The notes: generated by a model from the sequence alone, not told the origin. Positions 1 to 9,235 are shown, counted from the stretch's first letter. The stretch: 31,181 nucleotides of DNA from CANRPC01 sp964456095 (GCA_964456095.1 CAYVZF010000011.1:1-31181), one strand, 5' to 3'. Translations and numbers: made by a program.

Positions 1-221
1 ATTTTATTGGAAACATTATTTTTATTTTTTTCTTTAAAACTGCGAAAGTTGAGCAATAATTCATTATAATTCATTTTTAAACAGATCTACCTTTCTTTGT
101 AATATTAGCATAAAAAATTTTTTTTACATATATTTTAATTTAGATTATTAAATAAAAAAATTTCTAATTAAAAATTATGCATTTTACTATCATTTATGTA
201 TAATAAAGAAAGAGGTGTTTT
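1..221. other. upstream noncoding region
   Basis: AT-rich sequence with no open frame I would call a gene. A TATAAT box at 199-204 could be the -10 element for the nuclease lipoprotein gene at 222; no convincing -35 box is seen 16-18 nt upstream of it. The end of any gene to the left lies outside the window. Confidence 0.4.
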
Positions 222-1247
222 ATGAAGAAAAAAAATATATTATTTATTACACTAATGCTACTTGTTAGCTGTAGCCAAGATATTACTAGTATCATAACAA
301 GTAATGTTAATTCTTATGATGATAGCATAACAAGCGAAACTAATTCGCATATAAGTATAGGAATAATAATTCCTAATAATAGTGAAACTAGTAAAGATGA
401 AACATCTCAATTCATTTCATCAAATACTAATTTCATTTCAAGTGAAATAGTAAGTAGTAATACTAATTCTATTAAAAATACTTCAAATGAAAAAATAGAT
501 GATTATTATTCAAGTATTGATTTTAACAAAACTGGTGAAGCATTAAAAAATGAACTATATAATTTAATAAAGCAATGTGATATGAGTAAATATTCATATG
601 ATACTTGTGATAGATATATTGCAAATGCAAATGAAGATCCTAATAATTCTAACAATCTAATTGATTTTTATACAGGAAGAAGTATACCAAAAAACTATTA
701 TCCAACATCCTCAGATAAGCCAGATGCATGGAATAAAGAACATATTTATGCAAAAAGTCATGGTAATTTTAAATCACAAGATGCCGGAAAAGATATTCAC
801 CATCTTATGCCTACAGATAATGGAGTAAATGCAAAAAGAAGCAATAAAGACTTCGACGATTGTACAAGTGAAGAAAATGCGATCAAATCATATAAGTCAT
901 ATAAACAAACAGTAACAGTTGATTATATAGATGAAACTGATATTTGCTATACAAATTCAAACGCATTTGAGCCACGTGATGCGGTAAAAGGCGATGTTGC
1001 TAGAATCTTATTCTATATGGTTACTAGATATAATGGACAAAATGATGGTGGGCCTAATTTACAATTAGTTGATAATTATACTTCAGGAAGTGCTCCAACA
1101 CTTGGAAAATTATCAACACTTAAAAAATGGCACGAAGAAGATCCTGTTGATGAGTTTGAAATGAAAAGAAATAACTATATATATTCAATACAAAACAATA
1201 GAAATCCATACATCGATCATCCAGAATTAGTAAATTTAATCTTTTAA
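222..1247 (+). CDS. secreted endonuclease I family lipoprotein
   Basis: Predicted surface-anchored nuclease of the endonuclease I (EndA/NucM) family, which cuts DNA and RNA non-specifically. A signal peptide ends in the lipobox LVSC with Cys17 as lipidation site. A Ser/Asn/Thr-rich linker of about 70 residues follows, and the catalytic domain runs from about 100 to the end. The family's His-metal motif is clear: WNKEH (170-174), KSHG (179-181), then DIHHLMPTD (191-199) and N203/R206/N208. A ribosome binding site AGAGGTG precedes the ATG at 222. The gene stands alone and ends at a hairpin shared with the convergent phosphofructokinase gene. Likely role is degrading extracellular DNA for nutrients; that role is inference, the family assignment is firm. 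Confidence 0.93.
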   Translation: MKKKNILFITLMLLVSCSQDITSIITSNVNSYDDSITSETNSHISIGIIIPNNSETSKDETSQFISSNTNFISSEIVSSNTNSIKNTSNEKIDDYYSSIDFNKTGEALKNELYNLIKQCDMSKYSYDTCDRYIANANEDPNNSNNLIDFYTGRSIPKNYYPTSSDKPDAWNKEHIYAKSHGNFKSQDAGKDIHHLMPTDNGVNAKRSNKDFDDCTSEENAIKSYKSYKQTVTVDYIDETDICYTNSNAFEPRDAVKGDVARILFYMVTRYNGQNDGGPNLQLVDNYTSGSAPTLGKLSTLKKWHEEDPVDEFEMKRNNYIYSIQNNRNPYIDHPELVNLIF

Positions 1248-1274
1248 AAAAGGAAGTTAATCGCTTCCTTTTTT
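1246..1274. terminator. bidirectional terminator between the nuclease and PFK genes
   Basis: Perfect 11-bp stem (1246-1256 with 1264-1274) of the form A6GGAAG / CTTCCT6 and a 7-nt loop. It gives a U-tract in both directions and overlaps the stop codon of the minus-strand gene. Confidence 0.85.
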
Positions 1275-2514
1275 AATTCTTTTTAATATATTTTTGTATT
1301 CTTGCAAGTTGTTGAACACCATTTCTATAAATTGGTTCAACTCCTCCTTCTATCAATGGTGCAGCATATTCAATAAATTCTTTTGTAATACCATTCCCTT
1401 CTTCATTAATCATTGAACGAGGCATTTTGAATTCAACATTTGCAACATCTTTTAATTCAGCATATCCATATGTAGCAATATAAGGATCAGAAGATTCTCT
1501 TATAATAGTAACCATAATACCCGATTTACCATGACATGCAAGTTTAACAGCGGTAGATCCAACATCAATTGCCTCTAAAACATCTGTTTTACTTTGTATA
1601 TGAGAAGCACATCTTTGAAGCAATGACATTTCAATAGCTCTACATGGGATATTTAGATCATGTTCAACAATTTGAAGTAAAGAAGAAGCAACTCCCCCTA
1701 GTTGTTTATGACCAAAGGCATCTGTTGATGTTGCTAAAGCACCAACAAAGTTATTATCTTTATCAACTAAGCCCTCGCTAACAGCGACTAAACATCTATT
1801 TTTTTCTTCGTATATTCTTTTAACATCTTTTTTAAACTTTTCAAGATCAAACGGAACTTCTGGAACATAAATTAAGTCAGGGCCTAATCCATGATGAGTC
1901 GCAATTGCGCCCGCGGCAGTTAACCATCCAGCATGTCTTCCCATAATTTCAACAATATTAACTCTTCCACGTGGATATGCTTCATTATCGTATGACATTT
2001 CCATTAGAGCATTTGAAATAAACTTTGCAGCACTTCCATATCCTGGAGTATGGTCTGTAAGAGGTAAATCATTATCAATAGTCTTTGGAATTCCTATTAT
2101 TCTACATTCGTAATTAACAAGTTTACAATACTCATTAATCTTATTACATGTATCCATTGAATCATTCCCACCATTATAGAAAAAATATCTGATATTATAT
2201 TTTTTAAATACTTCAATAATTCTTTTATAATTAGATTCATCTTCTAAAAAATGTTTCAATTTAAATCTTACTGAACCAAATGCTGCACCTGGAGTATGAA
2301 CTAATAAATCAATTTGAGAATCAGGTAATTCTGCAATGTCAATAAAATCTTCATTAAGCAAGCCTTGAATACCATGATGCATAGCAAATATTCTAGAAAT
2401 CATCGCTCCTCTTTTACGTGCTTCCTGAATAACACCATATGCTGAAGCGTTAATTACACTAGATGGTCCACCTGATTGACCATATAATAAATTTCCAACT
2501 AAAAATTCATTCAT
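1273..2514 (-). CDS. pfp: pyrophosphate-type 6-phosphofructokinase
   Basis: Glycolytic enzyme phosphorylating fructose 6-phosphate, 413 aa. The N-terminal YGQSGGP loop (11-17), GGNDS (115-119), PKTIDND (143-149) and MGRHAGW (191-197) are the family's donor- and sugar-binding motifs. The Asp in GGNDS (in place of Gly in ATP enzymes) and the Lys in PKTIDND are the established marks of PPi-dependent enzymes, so pyrophosphate is probably the phosphoryl donor and the step reversible. A GGAGGT site (2521-2526) sits 6 nt before the ATG. A TATAAT box lies at 2547-2552 on this strand, without a clear -35 box. PPi dependence is inferred from motifs and not proven. Confidence 0.92.
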   Translation of the reverse strand: MNEFLVGNLLYGQSGGPSSVINASAYGVIQEARKRGAMISRIFAMHHGIQGLLNEDFIDIAELPDSQIDLLVHTPGAAFGSVRFKLKHFLEDESNYKRIIEVFKKYNIRYFFYNGGNDSMDTCNKINEYCKLVNYECRIIGIPKTIDNDLPLTDHTPGYGSAAKFISNALMEMSYDNEAYPRGRVNIVEIMGRHAGWLTAAGAIATHHGLGPDLIYVPEVPFDLEKFKKDVKRIYEEKNRCLVAVSEGLVDKDNNFVGALATSTDAFGHKQLGGVASSLLQIVEHDLNIPCRAIEMSLLQRCASHIQSKTDVLEAIDVGSTAVKLACHGKSGIMVTIIRESSDPYIATYGYAELKDVANVEFKMPRSMINEEGNGITKEFIEYAAPLIEGGVEPIYRNGVQQLARIQKYIKKN

Positions 2515-2546
2515 CTAAATACCTCCATTTGTTACAATCCTATTTT

Positions 2547-2552
2547 ATTATA
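2547..2552 (-). promoter_or_regulatory. possible -10 box of the PFK gene
   Basis: TATAAT on the minus strand 32 nt before the start codon. No good -35 hexamer lies 16-18 nt upstream, so this is only a candidate. Confidence 0.35.
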
Positions 2553-2585
2553 CTTTTTAACAAATGTCTATATTGTATATTTTTG

Positions 2586-2635
2586 CAAAAAAAACAACCA
2601 TTTAATGTAATAATTAAATTATACATAAATAGTTG
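2586..2635 (-). terminator. terminator of the sigma/anti-sigma operon
   Basis: Long imperfect inverted repeat (2595-2635, outer arms CAAC/GTTG with mostly A-T pairs inside) followed on the minus strand by a run of eight T (2587-2594). It lies 12 nt beyond the stop of the anti-sigma-like gene. Confidence 0.7.
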
Positions 2636-2646
2636 GGGATTTACAT

Positions 2647-3867
2647 TTATTTAAAAAATGAAATTAACTCACTTTTAACAGCACTTAAAGAAGAATATAT
2701 CGCTTCTTTACCAGATTTATATTTGTTTTGATTTGCGTTTAATAATTCATAATAATTATCATTGTTTTTTTCTTTATAATCATTGTCATTTGTAATACTT
2801 TTATACTTATTTATATAACTCTTCGCGTTTATAATATCTTCTTGATATTTATTAAGTTTTTCTTCTAATAAATCAAAATACCATTCTTCAAATGTATTTA
2901 ACGAATTTATATTATTATTAATAGATTGGATTTTATCTTCTAAATCATTATTATCAAGTGATTTACTTTTTATTAATTCTTTCTTTTCGTTTAATAATTT
3001 ATCGATTCTTTTTTGATATACCGAATTTTCATCAATAAATAAATTATAATATTTATCGATATAACTATTACCATTTTTTTGTAATTCATTATAGCAAGAA
3101 GTTATATTAGTATCATTTGTAAATTCATTTAATGTTTTTATACTTGATAAAAAAGAAGAATAATTATTAAGCAAATAATTTAATTTATCTAGCTTATCTA
3201 TTGAAGGAGTATAGTTAGGAATATTAAAACAATTATAGTAATTATATACTTCATCATAATCACTTCCCACTCCTAAACTAGATATATCTTTTCTATAATT
3301 AATATTAATATCATTATCGAATATAATATCATTTTTATTAAAGTACTCATCAAATTCGGATTTAATATTGCTTACATTATAGAAGTTATTACTATAAATA
3401 TTTAATTCAAATTCATTCCACTTTGAACTATTTTTAAGAAGGTATCCCATTTCATTTTGTCTAGAAACAATAATATTCATAACCTCAGAAAATGACTTAT
3501 TAGTTAAATCTTCATCAAATATAATTAAAGAACCATCTTCATCATTTGCTTTAAATGACGAAACCTTAGAATTATCATCAAATGTTAAAATAATTTTAGA
3601 CGGAGCATTAATTTCAACAATCGCATTATTAATATTTTGTAAATTTAAACTATAACTTTCATTATTTGAAAATATTTTAAATGAAAAAATAGTAATAACT
3701 GTTGCTAAACAAGCAAAAGAAACACCAAAAACAGGAATAAAATTAAAACTTTTTTTATCTTTCTTTTCATCAAAAAAACAAGATTCACTTTTAATGAAAT
3801 CTAAAGATGTATTATGTTTCAAAATATCTTTATAGTATTTTTTTACCTTTCTTTCGATTTTGCTCAT
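2647..3867 (-). CDS. membrane-anchored anti-sigma-like protein
   Basis: Unknown 406-aa protein with a short basic cytoplasmic N-terminus (about 1-42), one membrane segment (about 43-65) and a roughly 340-residue Asn/Lys/Ser-rich extracytoplasmic part with likely coiled-coil stretches towards the C-terminus. Its start overlaps the end of the ECF sigma gene by 4 nt, the usual coupling of a sigma factor with its anti-sigma, and the single-span topology fits. I see no zinc-binding anti-sigma motif (HxxxCxxC), so this would be a non-zinc type. It is the last gene of the operon. The anti-sigma role comes from position and topology, not from sequence similarity; it could also be a sensor or target. 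Confidence 0.7.
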   Translation of the reverse strand: MSKIERKVKKYYKDILKHNTSLDFIKSESCFFDEKKDKKSFNFIPVFGVSFACLATVITIFSFKIFSNNESYSLNLQNINNAIVEINAPSKIILTFDDNSKVSSFKANDEDGSLIIFDEDLTNKSFSEVMNIIVSRQNEMGYLLKNSSKWNEFELNIYSNNFYNVSNIKSEFDEYFNKNDIIFDNDININYRKDISSLGVGSDYDEVYNYYNCFNIPNYTPSIDKLDKLNYLLNNYSSFLSSIKTLNEFTNDTNITSCYNELQKNGNSYIDKYYNLFIDENSVYQKRIDKLLNEKKELIKSKSLDNNDLEDKIQSINNNINSLNTFEEWYFDLLEEKLNKYQEDIINAKSYINKYKSITNDNDYKEKNNDNYYELLNANQNKYKSGKEAIYSSLSAVKSELISFFK

Positions 3868-4373
3868 TTTTTCACTCCATATACTTTCTTAATCTTATTT
3901 AAAGCTTTATAATAAATTGCTTCAGTTTCACCAATAGTTTTATTTAAATATTCCGCGATATCTTTAAATTTTAAATCATAAACAATTTTTAAAATTATAA
4001 CATCTGATTCTTCTCCAACTAGAATTGATTGAAGTTCAAGTATTATTTTATTTTTTTCTTGTTCTTCATCTATGTAACTTATTTCACTATCTAATACATC
4101 AGTTTTATTTGAAACACGAATTACATAGTTTTTAGAAAGATTTCTTGCTATCTGCATTAAGTATTGTTTAAAATGTCCATCTTCTTTATATGAAGAAATT
4201 GATGTTAATAATTTAATAAATGTTTCTTGAGTTAAATCTTCCGCGGCTTCTTTATTTAAAGTTATAGAAAAACAAATATAATATACAAGACCTTCAAACG
4301 CATAATATATGCGTTCGAAGGTTCTTTCGTCATGATTTTTTAATTTTTCAATTACAGTTTTATTTATTTCCAT
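3864..4373 (-). CDS. ECF-family RNA polymerase sigma factor
   Basis: 169-aa extracytoplasmic-function sigma factor directing RNA polymerase to a small regulon. Region 2 covers about residues 14-75, with EDLTQETFIKL matching the conserved DxxQETF core. Region 4, with a helix-turn-helix, is at about 115-165 (VIILKIVYDLKFKDIAEYL...). Length is normal for the family. The gene follows the acidic lipoprotein after 36 nt and overlaps the anti-sigma-like gene by 4 nt. No convincing ribosome binding site precedes the ATG; translation may be coupled to, or leaderless after, an AT-rich element just upstream. The signal sensed is unknown; neighbours suggest the cell surface or metals. Confidence 0.88.
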   Translation of the reverse strand: MEINKTVIEKLKNHDERTFERIYYAFEGLVYYICFSITLNKEAAEDLTQETFIKLLTSISSYKEDGHFKQYLMQIARNLSKNYVIRVSNKTDVLDSEISYIDEEQEKNKIILELQSILVGEESDVIILKIVYDLKFKDIAEYLNKTIGETEAIYYKALNKIKKVYGVKK

Positions 4374-4409
4374 AAAATAATTTTATAGAAAAAACTTATT
4401 TAATACAAT

Positions 4410-5849
4410 TTAAAATTTATTAAAGTTTTTAGTATTAAGATTTTCTTCTTTACTTTTATCACTATCTTTATCATCAAAATAATGATTTCTATCAAAATCA
4501 TCATCTTCATAATCTTCTACATCTTTATGATTAGGTTTGTAGTTATCATGATGATGTTCATCTTTTCCACCATGATAACCATGATTTTCATTTCCGTGGA
4601 AATTATTTTCATGTTTATAGTCGAATGAGAAATCAATATATTCAGCCTTCTCCTCTTCTGTTAATAAATCAGCTTCTTGATCATTATAAGAAAAATCCAT
4701 TTTTACTATATATGTATAGTCATTGATTGTAAAAGGATTGTTTTCACTTATATCGTATTCATCTTTACCATGATTATGATGATGTTTATCATCTTCATCT
4801 TCAAAATAATCTTCGATGACATCATCAATTTCACCAAAATCATCATAATAATCATCTAATTCATCTTCAAAATCTTCAAAAATTTCATTATCATCATCTT
4901 CATCATCGATAAAATCATATGAAGGACTATCAATTTCTTCATCTAAAACTTTATCAAAATCAACAGATTCAGCTTCTTTTGATTTATCAAATGTAACAGA
5001 TGTAAATGCATTAAGTGTTGTATCAAATATCATTGTTGCAATACCATCTTCATAATCAAATTCAATTGTTACGCTTGTTTCAGAACTATCAACGATTTTA
5101 ACAGTATCATTAGTTAACAATTCATCAACCAAAGCACTGTTACTATCTCTTGATGAAGGATCAAACATTGCATTAATAGATGTATAAATTAAATAATCAT
5201 CATATTCATCTCTTAATCTATTAATATCAATATTATGTTTAGTTTTATATCCATCTTGATCACCAAGTTTTTGAGTTACATATAGATAATTATCTTGATA
5301 TTTTAAACCAATTTCATGAGACAATTTTGATGTATAATCATATCCTATATATGAATATGTTTCTTCGTAAACATATTTAGTTGATAAATCTAAATAAATA
5401 TTATCTTCTGCTAATTTAACATATGTTAATGAATATATTTGTTTTTCAGAGAATGAATAAAATGGAGAATCCATTAATGAAATACCTAATGAATAATCAA
5501 CAACATAATCAACATGATATGATGTAATCTCTTCTTTTTCATCTTCAACAGAAGTATCAGTTTCAGATGATTCTTCTTCACTTATTTCTTCATTAGAATC
5601 AACTTCAGAAGATATGTCTTCACTAATTTCAGTATTATCATCTATAGAATCATTTACATTTTCTTCTTCACTAGAAGAAAAACTATCTAATTCTTCAGCA
5701 GTATCAAGTGAATCTTCATATAGTTTTTTCACTTCAACTTTTTGTTCTTCTTCTTTAATAGATGATAAAGAATTTTCATTGTTTTGAATGTTACCACATC
5801 CTACTAAGAGTAATGCCGCGGTTAATATTAATAATTTATTTTTTTTCAT
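4410..5849 (-). CDS. Asp/Glu/His-rich lipoprotein in the ECF sigma operon
   Basis: Lipoprotein of 479 aa with no family I recognise. The ATG at 5849 is chosen because AGAGGAAA precedes it and it begins the signal peptide; lipobox LVGC with Cys18. After a Ser/Glu-rich linker (20-110), a beta-rich domain (about 111-412) carries an intensely acidic insert (312-354) running into a His cluster HHHNH (356-360). A second cluster near 412-441 is rich in His and Gly, with HHH at 432-434, and an acidic tail follows. Such sequences often bind divalent cations (Zn, Ni, Cu, Ca), but the ligand here is inference. It is the first gene of the operon with the sigma and anti-sigma-like genes, so it may be both target and signal source of that sigma factor. 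Confidence 0.8.
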   Translation of the reverse strand: MKKNKLLILTAALLLVGCGNIQNNENSLSSIKEEEQKVEVKKLYEDSLDTAEELDSFSSSEEENVNDSIDDNTEISEDISSEVDSNEEISEEESSETDTSVEDEKEEITSYHVDYVVDYSLGISLMDSPFYSFSEKQIYSLTYVKLAEDNIYLDLSTKYVYEETYSYIGYDYTSKLSHEIGLKYQDNYLYVTQKLGDQDGYKTKHNIDINRLRDEYDDYLIYTSINAMFDPSSRDSNSALVDELLTNDTVKIVDSSETSVTIEFDYEDGIATMIFDTTLNAFTSVTFDKSKEAESVDFDKVLDEEIDSPSYDFIDDEDDDNEIFEDFEDELDDYYDDFGEIDDVIEDYFEDEDDKHHHNHGKDEYDISENNPFTINDYTYIVKMDFSYNDQEADLLTEEEKAEYIDFSFDYKHENNFHGNENHGYHGGKDEHHHDNYKPNHKDVEDYEDDDFDRNHYFDDKDSDKSKEENLNTKNFNKF

Positions 5850-6142
5850 AAAATTTCCTCTTTCTATTTCACATAACACGTAAATATTAATTTTTATTTT
5901 AAAAAGTAAATTTTTTATACTTTAACTTTAAAATTATATTCATTAAAAGTTATAAGAAATACCACATTTTCCTTAATTTTATAACAGTAAGATAACAATA
6001 ATAAATACCTATATTTAAGCGTTTTTACCATTTTAACAAATAACATTCTTCCAAAAATCAATGCTTTAATAAGTTCAACAAATACTTTTAATCAAAATAT
6101 TATTCATTCATTAATAAGAGAATACTAAAATAACATTAATAT
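5850..6142. other. AT-rich intergenic region
   Basis: Holds the unseen promoter of the acidic lipoprotein operon and the downstream end of the AlbA_2 regulator gene. I see no small ORF with a ribosome binding site and no strong hairpin. Confidence 0.3.
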
Positions 6143-7483
6143 TTAATTAACTTCCCAATATCCATTCTTTCTTGATCCAATTCTTTTAATAATATTTTTA
6201 TTAACAAGTTGAGTAATATGCCTATAAATAGTAGGTTCTGATTTGTTTAATTTCTTAGAAATATCAGGGATAGTAAAATATTTATTACCAATAATACAAT
6301 TGATTATTTCTTTATCAAGCGATTTTATCTTATCATTTATCTTATCATTTATCTTATCATTTAAAAAATCCTTATTACGCTTAAAAATAAATGTAAACCC
6401 AAAATCATCATTTCTATACTCATATTCAATACCATTTTGTGCACATAATGAAAAAGTTCTATCAAAACCAGTACCAAAAGAATCAATATATCCACATTTA
6501 TATAAAACTGATGCAATTAATATATTTCTTATTTTACTTCCGACTTCTGATGAAGCAAATTTTTTAGGATCTAAATTTTTATAAATTGAACCTGGATTAT
6601 AAATACTAATTGAAGATCTGTAGATGGCAGTTTGATTAAAATCACCTTTAATTGAATATTTAGCATGCGCAAAAGAATTAATAACAATTTCTCTAATTGC
6701 TCTTAAAGGAATCTCAGGAATTTCAATTCTTTGATAACCTTCAATAATTGATTTAAAAGAAATATGATTTTGAATATAATTAATTTCTTCTTTTATACAT
6801 TCAAATATATTTCCTTTAAATTCTTTGATTTCCCAAAATTCAATTCGAGAATCGGTAGGATAATTTGCTTCTTTTATAGTTAAAGGTCTATTATTACCAA
6901 ATAAATAGTATCCGGCATTATTTAATTTACCATTTTTAGTTAGTAATCCAAATTTATTTAACGCCTCATATGCGTTCCTATAAATATAATCCAATCTTCC
7001 CCTTTCATTTGCATTTCTAATACATTCAATAAGTAAATCTTCATTAATATCATCAACTGTATATTCAGTTTCATTTTCTTCCCATAATATATAATTATCT
7101 GTTTTGTCTTCGAAAAACTTTTGCAATTGAATGGAAGACATAACAACATCGAAATCATTAATTCTTGTATAATATCTACCATACGCAGAATATGGTACAT
7201 CTTTACCTTCCACATATACTTTCACTATCATTTTATCATCTTCAATATAATTATTAATTTCTACAATAGATGGAAGTGGTTTTAAATTTGTTCTTATTTC
7301 ATGAGAAATATCAGCAAGAGTTTTCTTTCCAAAATTAAGGCCAACAATTTTACCCTCATCATTTATACCAAAATATAACTCACCTTTATTATGTTTATTA
7401 AGCATAGAACTTAATGAAATTATTCCTTCCTTAAGTTGAACAAGTCCTTTTTTTAATTCAACAAATTCATTTTCAGTATACAT
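6143..7483 (-). CDS. AlbA_2/Schlafen-type ATP-binding transcriptional regulator
   Basis: Putative DNA-binding regulator of the COG2865 type. From the chosen start the AlbA_2 domain spans about 7-125 (ENEFVELKKG opening, GELYFGINDEGKIVGL), an HATPase_c_4-like domain about 260-350 (REIVINSFAH, IYNPGS, FGTGFDR), and a winged helix about 387-446 (FTIPDISKKLNKSEPTIYRHI). The ATG at 7483 is preferred over 7513 because GAAGGG lies before it and family members begin at this point; the longer frame would run into the repeat region. Three NDKI units (375-386) link ATPase and winged helix, encoded by a 12-bp tandem repeat. A single-gene unit; the targets are unknown, with autoregulation suggested by the same repeat upstream. 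Confidence 0.85.
   Translation of the reverse strand: MYTENEFVELKKGLVQLKEGIISLSSMLNKHNKGELYFGINDEGKIVGLNFGKKTLADISHEIRTNLKPLPSIVEINNYIEDDKMIVKVYVEGKDVPYSAYGRYYTRINDFDVVMSSIQLQKFFEDKTDNYILWEENETEYTVDDINEDLLIECIRNANERGRLDYIYRNAYEALNKFGLLTKNGKLNNAGYYLFGNNRPLTIKEANYPTDSRIEFWEIKEFKGNIFECIKEEINYIQNHISFKSIIEGYQRIEIPEIPLRAIREIVINSFAHAKYSIKGDFNQTAIYRSSISIYNPGSIYKNLDPKKFASSEVGSKIRNILIASVLYKCGYIDSFGTGFDRTFSLCAQNGIEYEYRNDDFGFTFIFKRNKDFLNDKINDKINDKIKSLDKEIINCIIGNKYFTIPDISKKLNKSEPTIYRHITQLVNKNIIKRIGSRKNGYWEVN
6330..6365. repeat. 12-bp tandem repeat inside the regulator gene
   Basis: Two perfect copies of TTATCATTTATC (6330-6341, 6342-6353) and a third with two mismatches (6354-6365). They encode the NDKI units of the linker. 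Confidence 0.9.
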
Positions 7484-7506
7484 AAAATAATTTATCCCTT
7501 CATTTT

Positions 7507-7530
7507 TTATCATTTATCTTATCATTTATC
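7507..7530. repeat. 12-bp tandem repeat upstream of the regulator gene
   Basis: Two perfect copies of TTATCATTTATC (7507-7518, 7519-7530), identical to the repeat inside the coding region and lying 24-47 nt before the start codon at 7483. Could be an operator for the winged-helix protein. Confidence 0.85.
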
Positions 7531-7573
7531 AAATATTTTTATAAGATAATTTTTCTTATACAAAATTTAACAA

Positions 7574-7830
7574 ATATAAATATTTTGTAGCTTTAAAAGG
7601 AGGCTAAGATGAAATTTATAATAACTAAATCACTTACATTAATGCCTTTATTATCTTGTTTATTACATTTAACAAGCTATAATTTCTCTAATACAATAAC
7701 AATATCAGAAGTAACACATTCTCTATTCTATGCTCCATTATATACAGCTAATAATAAAGGTTATTATTTAGAAGAAGGAATCGATGTTAATATTATAACT
7801 ACTCTAGAAGCAACAAGAATTGTTAGTTAA
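7574..7830 (+). repeat. direct repeat, copy 1 (truncated substrate-binding gene)
   Basis: Matches 9542-9798 without gaps at an offset of 1968 bases: leader, AAGGAGG ribosome binding site and the first 70 or so codons of the substrate-binding lipoprotein gene. Similarity becomes patchy after about 7805 and is gone by about 7860. Confidence 0.9.
7609..7830 (+). pseudogene. truncated copy of the NMT1-like substrate-binding lipoprotein gene
   Basis: Start and ribosome binding site are intact, but the frame stops after 73 codons where the full gene at 9577 has 337. The lipobox Cys of the full copy (LTSC) is Tyr here (LTSY), so even the short product could not be lipidated. The last few codons no longer match the full gene, and a degraded trace of the next part of the gene is seen to about 7860. 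A decaying partial duplicate, adjacent to a broken ATPase gene. Confidence 0.88.
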
Positions 7831-7896
7831 AAATCCAAAGATTCTCTCTCTAGGTTAATTACTTCTATATTTATTTATGAATACTAATAACAAACT

Positions 7897-9187
7897 TTAG
7901 TTTTTTAAACATCCAAGTGGAATAACATATACACCATCTTTACGTCGATAAGTTAAATTGTCTTTTGTAACTACCATTAAAAAACTTTGTCTTCCTGTTT
8001 TTTCTTCATCAATATCTTTTGCTATATCAAGTAGTTTATCACTCGCGGCATCTATATCTTTTTGTTCTCCCATTTTAACTTCAATTAAAGCCTAATCTCC
8101 ATCTTCAAATTGAATAACAGCATCTGCTTCTCTATTTTTTGAATCGCGATATTTATATAATCTTGCGTTAATAGAGTCACAATAAACTCTTAAATCTCTA
8201 ATAACTAAAGATTCAAATAAGAGACTAAATGTGTCTATATTTTTAAATAGTGAATCATGGGTTAAGCCTAAACATGCAGTTGCAATAGAAGGATCTATAA
8301 AATATCTAGTCACTTTTGTTCTAATTGATGTTTTACTTCTTATATTTGGATTCCAAGCAGGAAGTTCTTCAATAACATGTAAATATTCTAATGCTTGCAA
8401 ATATTTATATACAGTTTCCTTATCAAAAGATTCGTTATCAGTTGTGCAATCATCAATTATCGTTTGAATAGAAGCCGCGATTGAGATGTTTCTTGAATAA
8501 GAACGCATTAATCTTCTTGCTTTATTTTCATCTTTTACTAATTTAATACTTTTGAGTGAAAAAATATCATCGCTAACTAAAACATTGTAATAATCTTTAG
8601 CTTGTTACAATGCAACTTCTTTTTTTTGATTTATCGATAATGGCCAACCTCCTCTACATAAACAAAACGCGTAATCCTCTAAGTTTATACTTGATTTAGA
8701 AACACTAAAAACTCCATTTTTCAAATCACTTATAGAAACAGATCCATTACTTTCTCCACTTTCATACAAAGACATAGTTCTCATTTTTTCCTTAATATTC
8801 TACCATTTCCTGTATGTCTTTCTTCATTATCATTTCCATTAATATCTTTATCAGTTACGCTACCAGTTAATATAAATTGACCAAACTCTCCTATTTCATC
8901 AACTTCAACTTTTATTTGATCCCAAATAAAAGAAATATGTTGCCATTCATCAATCAATAAAGGCTTTTCTCTTGAAGACAAAAAAATATCAGGAGCAATT
9001 TCAGCTTCTAAAATATAATCATGTCTTGTCTTTAACGGCATCAAATCAACAATTTCTTTAGCAAATCTTTTACATGTTGTAGATTTCCCACACCACTTTG
9101 GTCCTTCGACTAATACTGCCCCCTTGGTTTTTAATGTAAAATCTAAAAGTTGATCGAATAATCTAGGAATATATTTTTATTTTTCAT
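7897..9187 (-). pseudogene. broken AAA-ATPase / DUF4143 protein gene
   Basis: Remnant of an ATP-binding protein with an AAA_14 ATPase domain and a C-terminal DUF4143 domain, a family common in many copies in gut Bacillota and sometimes linked to toxin-antitoxin or mobile elements. Reading across lesions gives Walker A GPKWCGKST, Walker B LLIDEWQ, RTMSLYESGESNG and RRLMRSYSRN, to an end PLGCLKN. At least four lesions are visible: a missing base in the A-run just after the ATG at 9187, another missing A at about 8783, a TAA at 8605-8607 and a TAG at 8092-8094 where the family has Trp (TGG). The start has an AGGAAA site. No functional protein is expected. Confidence 0.9.
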
Positions 9188-9235
9188 ATAACAATTTTCC
9201 TATTAACATTTATATTTTATAAAAAATAAATAAAT

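Noticed and set aside
2463..2654. 63-codon open frame between PFK and the anti-sigma-like gene
   Set aside because: No ribosome binding site, spans a promoter region and a terminator, and has low-complexity AT-derived sequence.
4677..4859. Hydrophobic open frame on the plus strand opposite the acidic lipoprotein gene
   Set aside because: It mirrors the Asp/Glu/His codons of the other strand (GAT/GAA read as ATC/TTC), has no ribosome binding site and ends within the real gene.
6243..6584. 113-codon open frame antisense to the AlbA_2 regulator
   Set aside because: Shadow of the repeat-rich coding sequence on the other strand; no start signals and composition follows the real gene.
7900..8150. 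Possible readthrough or recoding of TAG as Trp in the ATPase gene
   Set aside because: The same gene has a TAA and two frameshifts, so decay is simpler; TAG is not used inside any other gene of the window.
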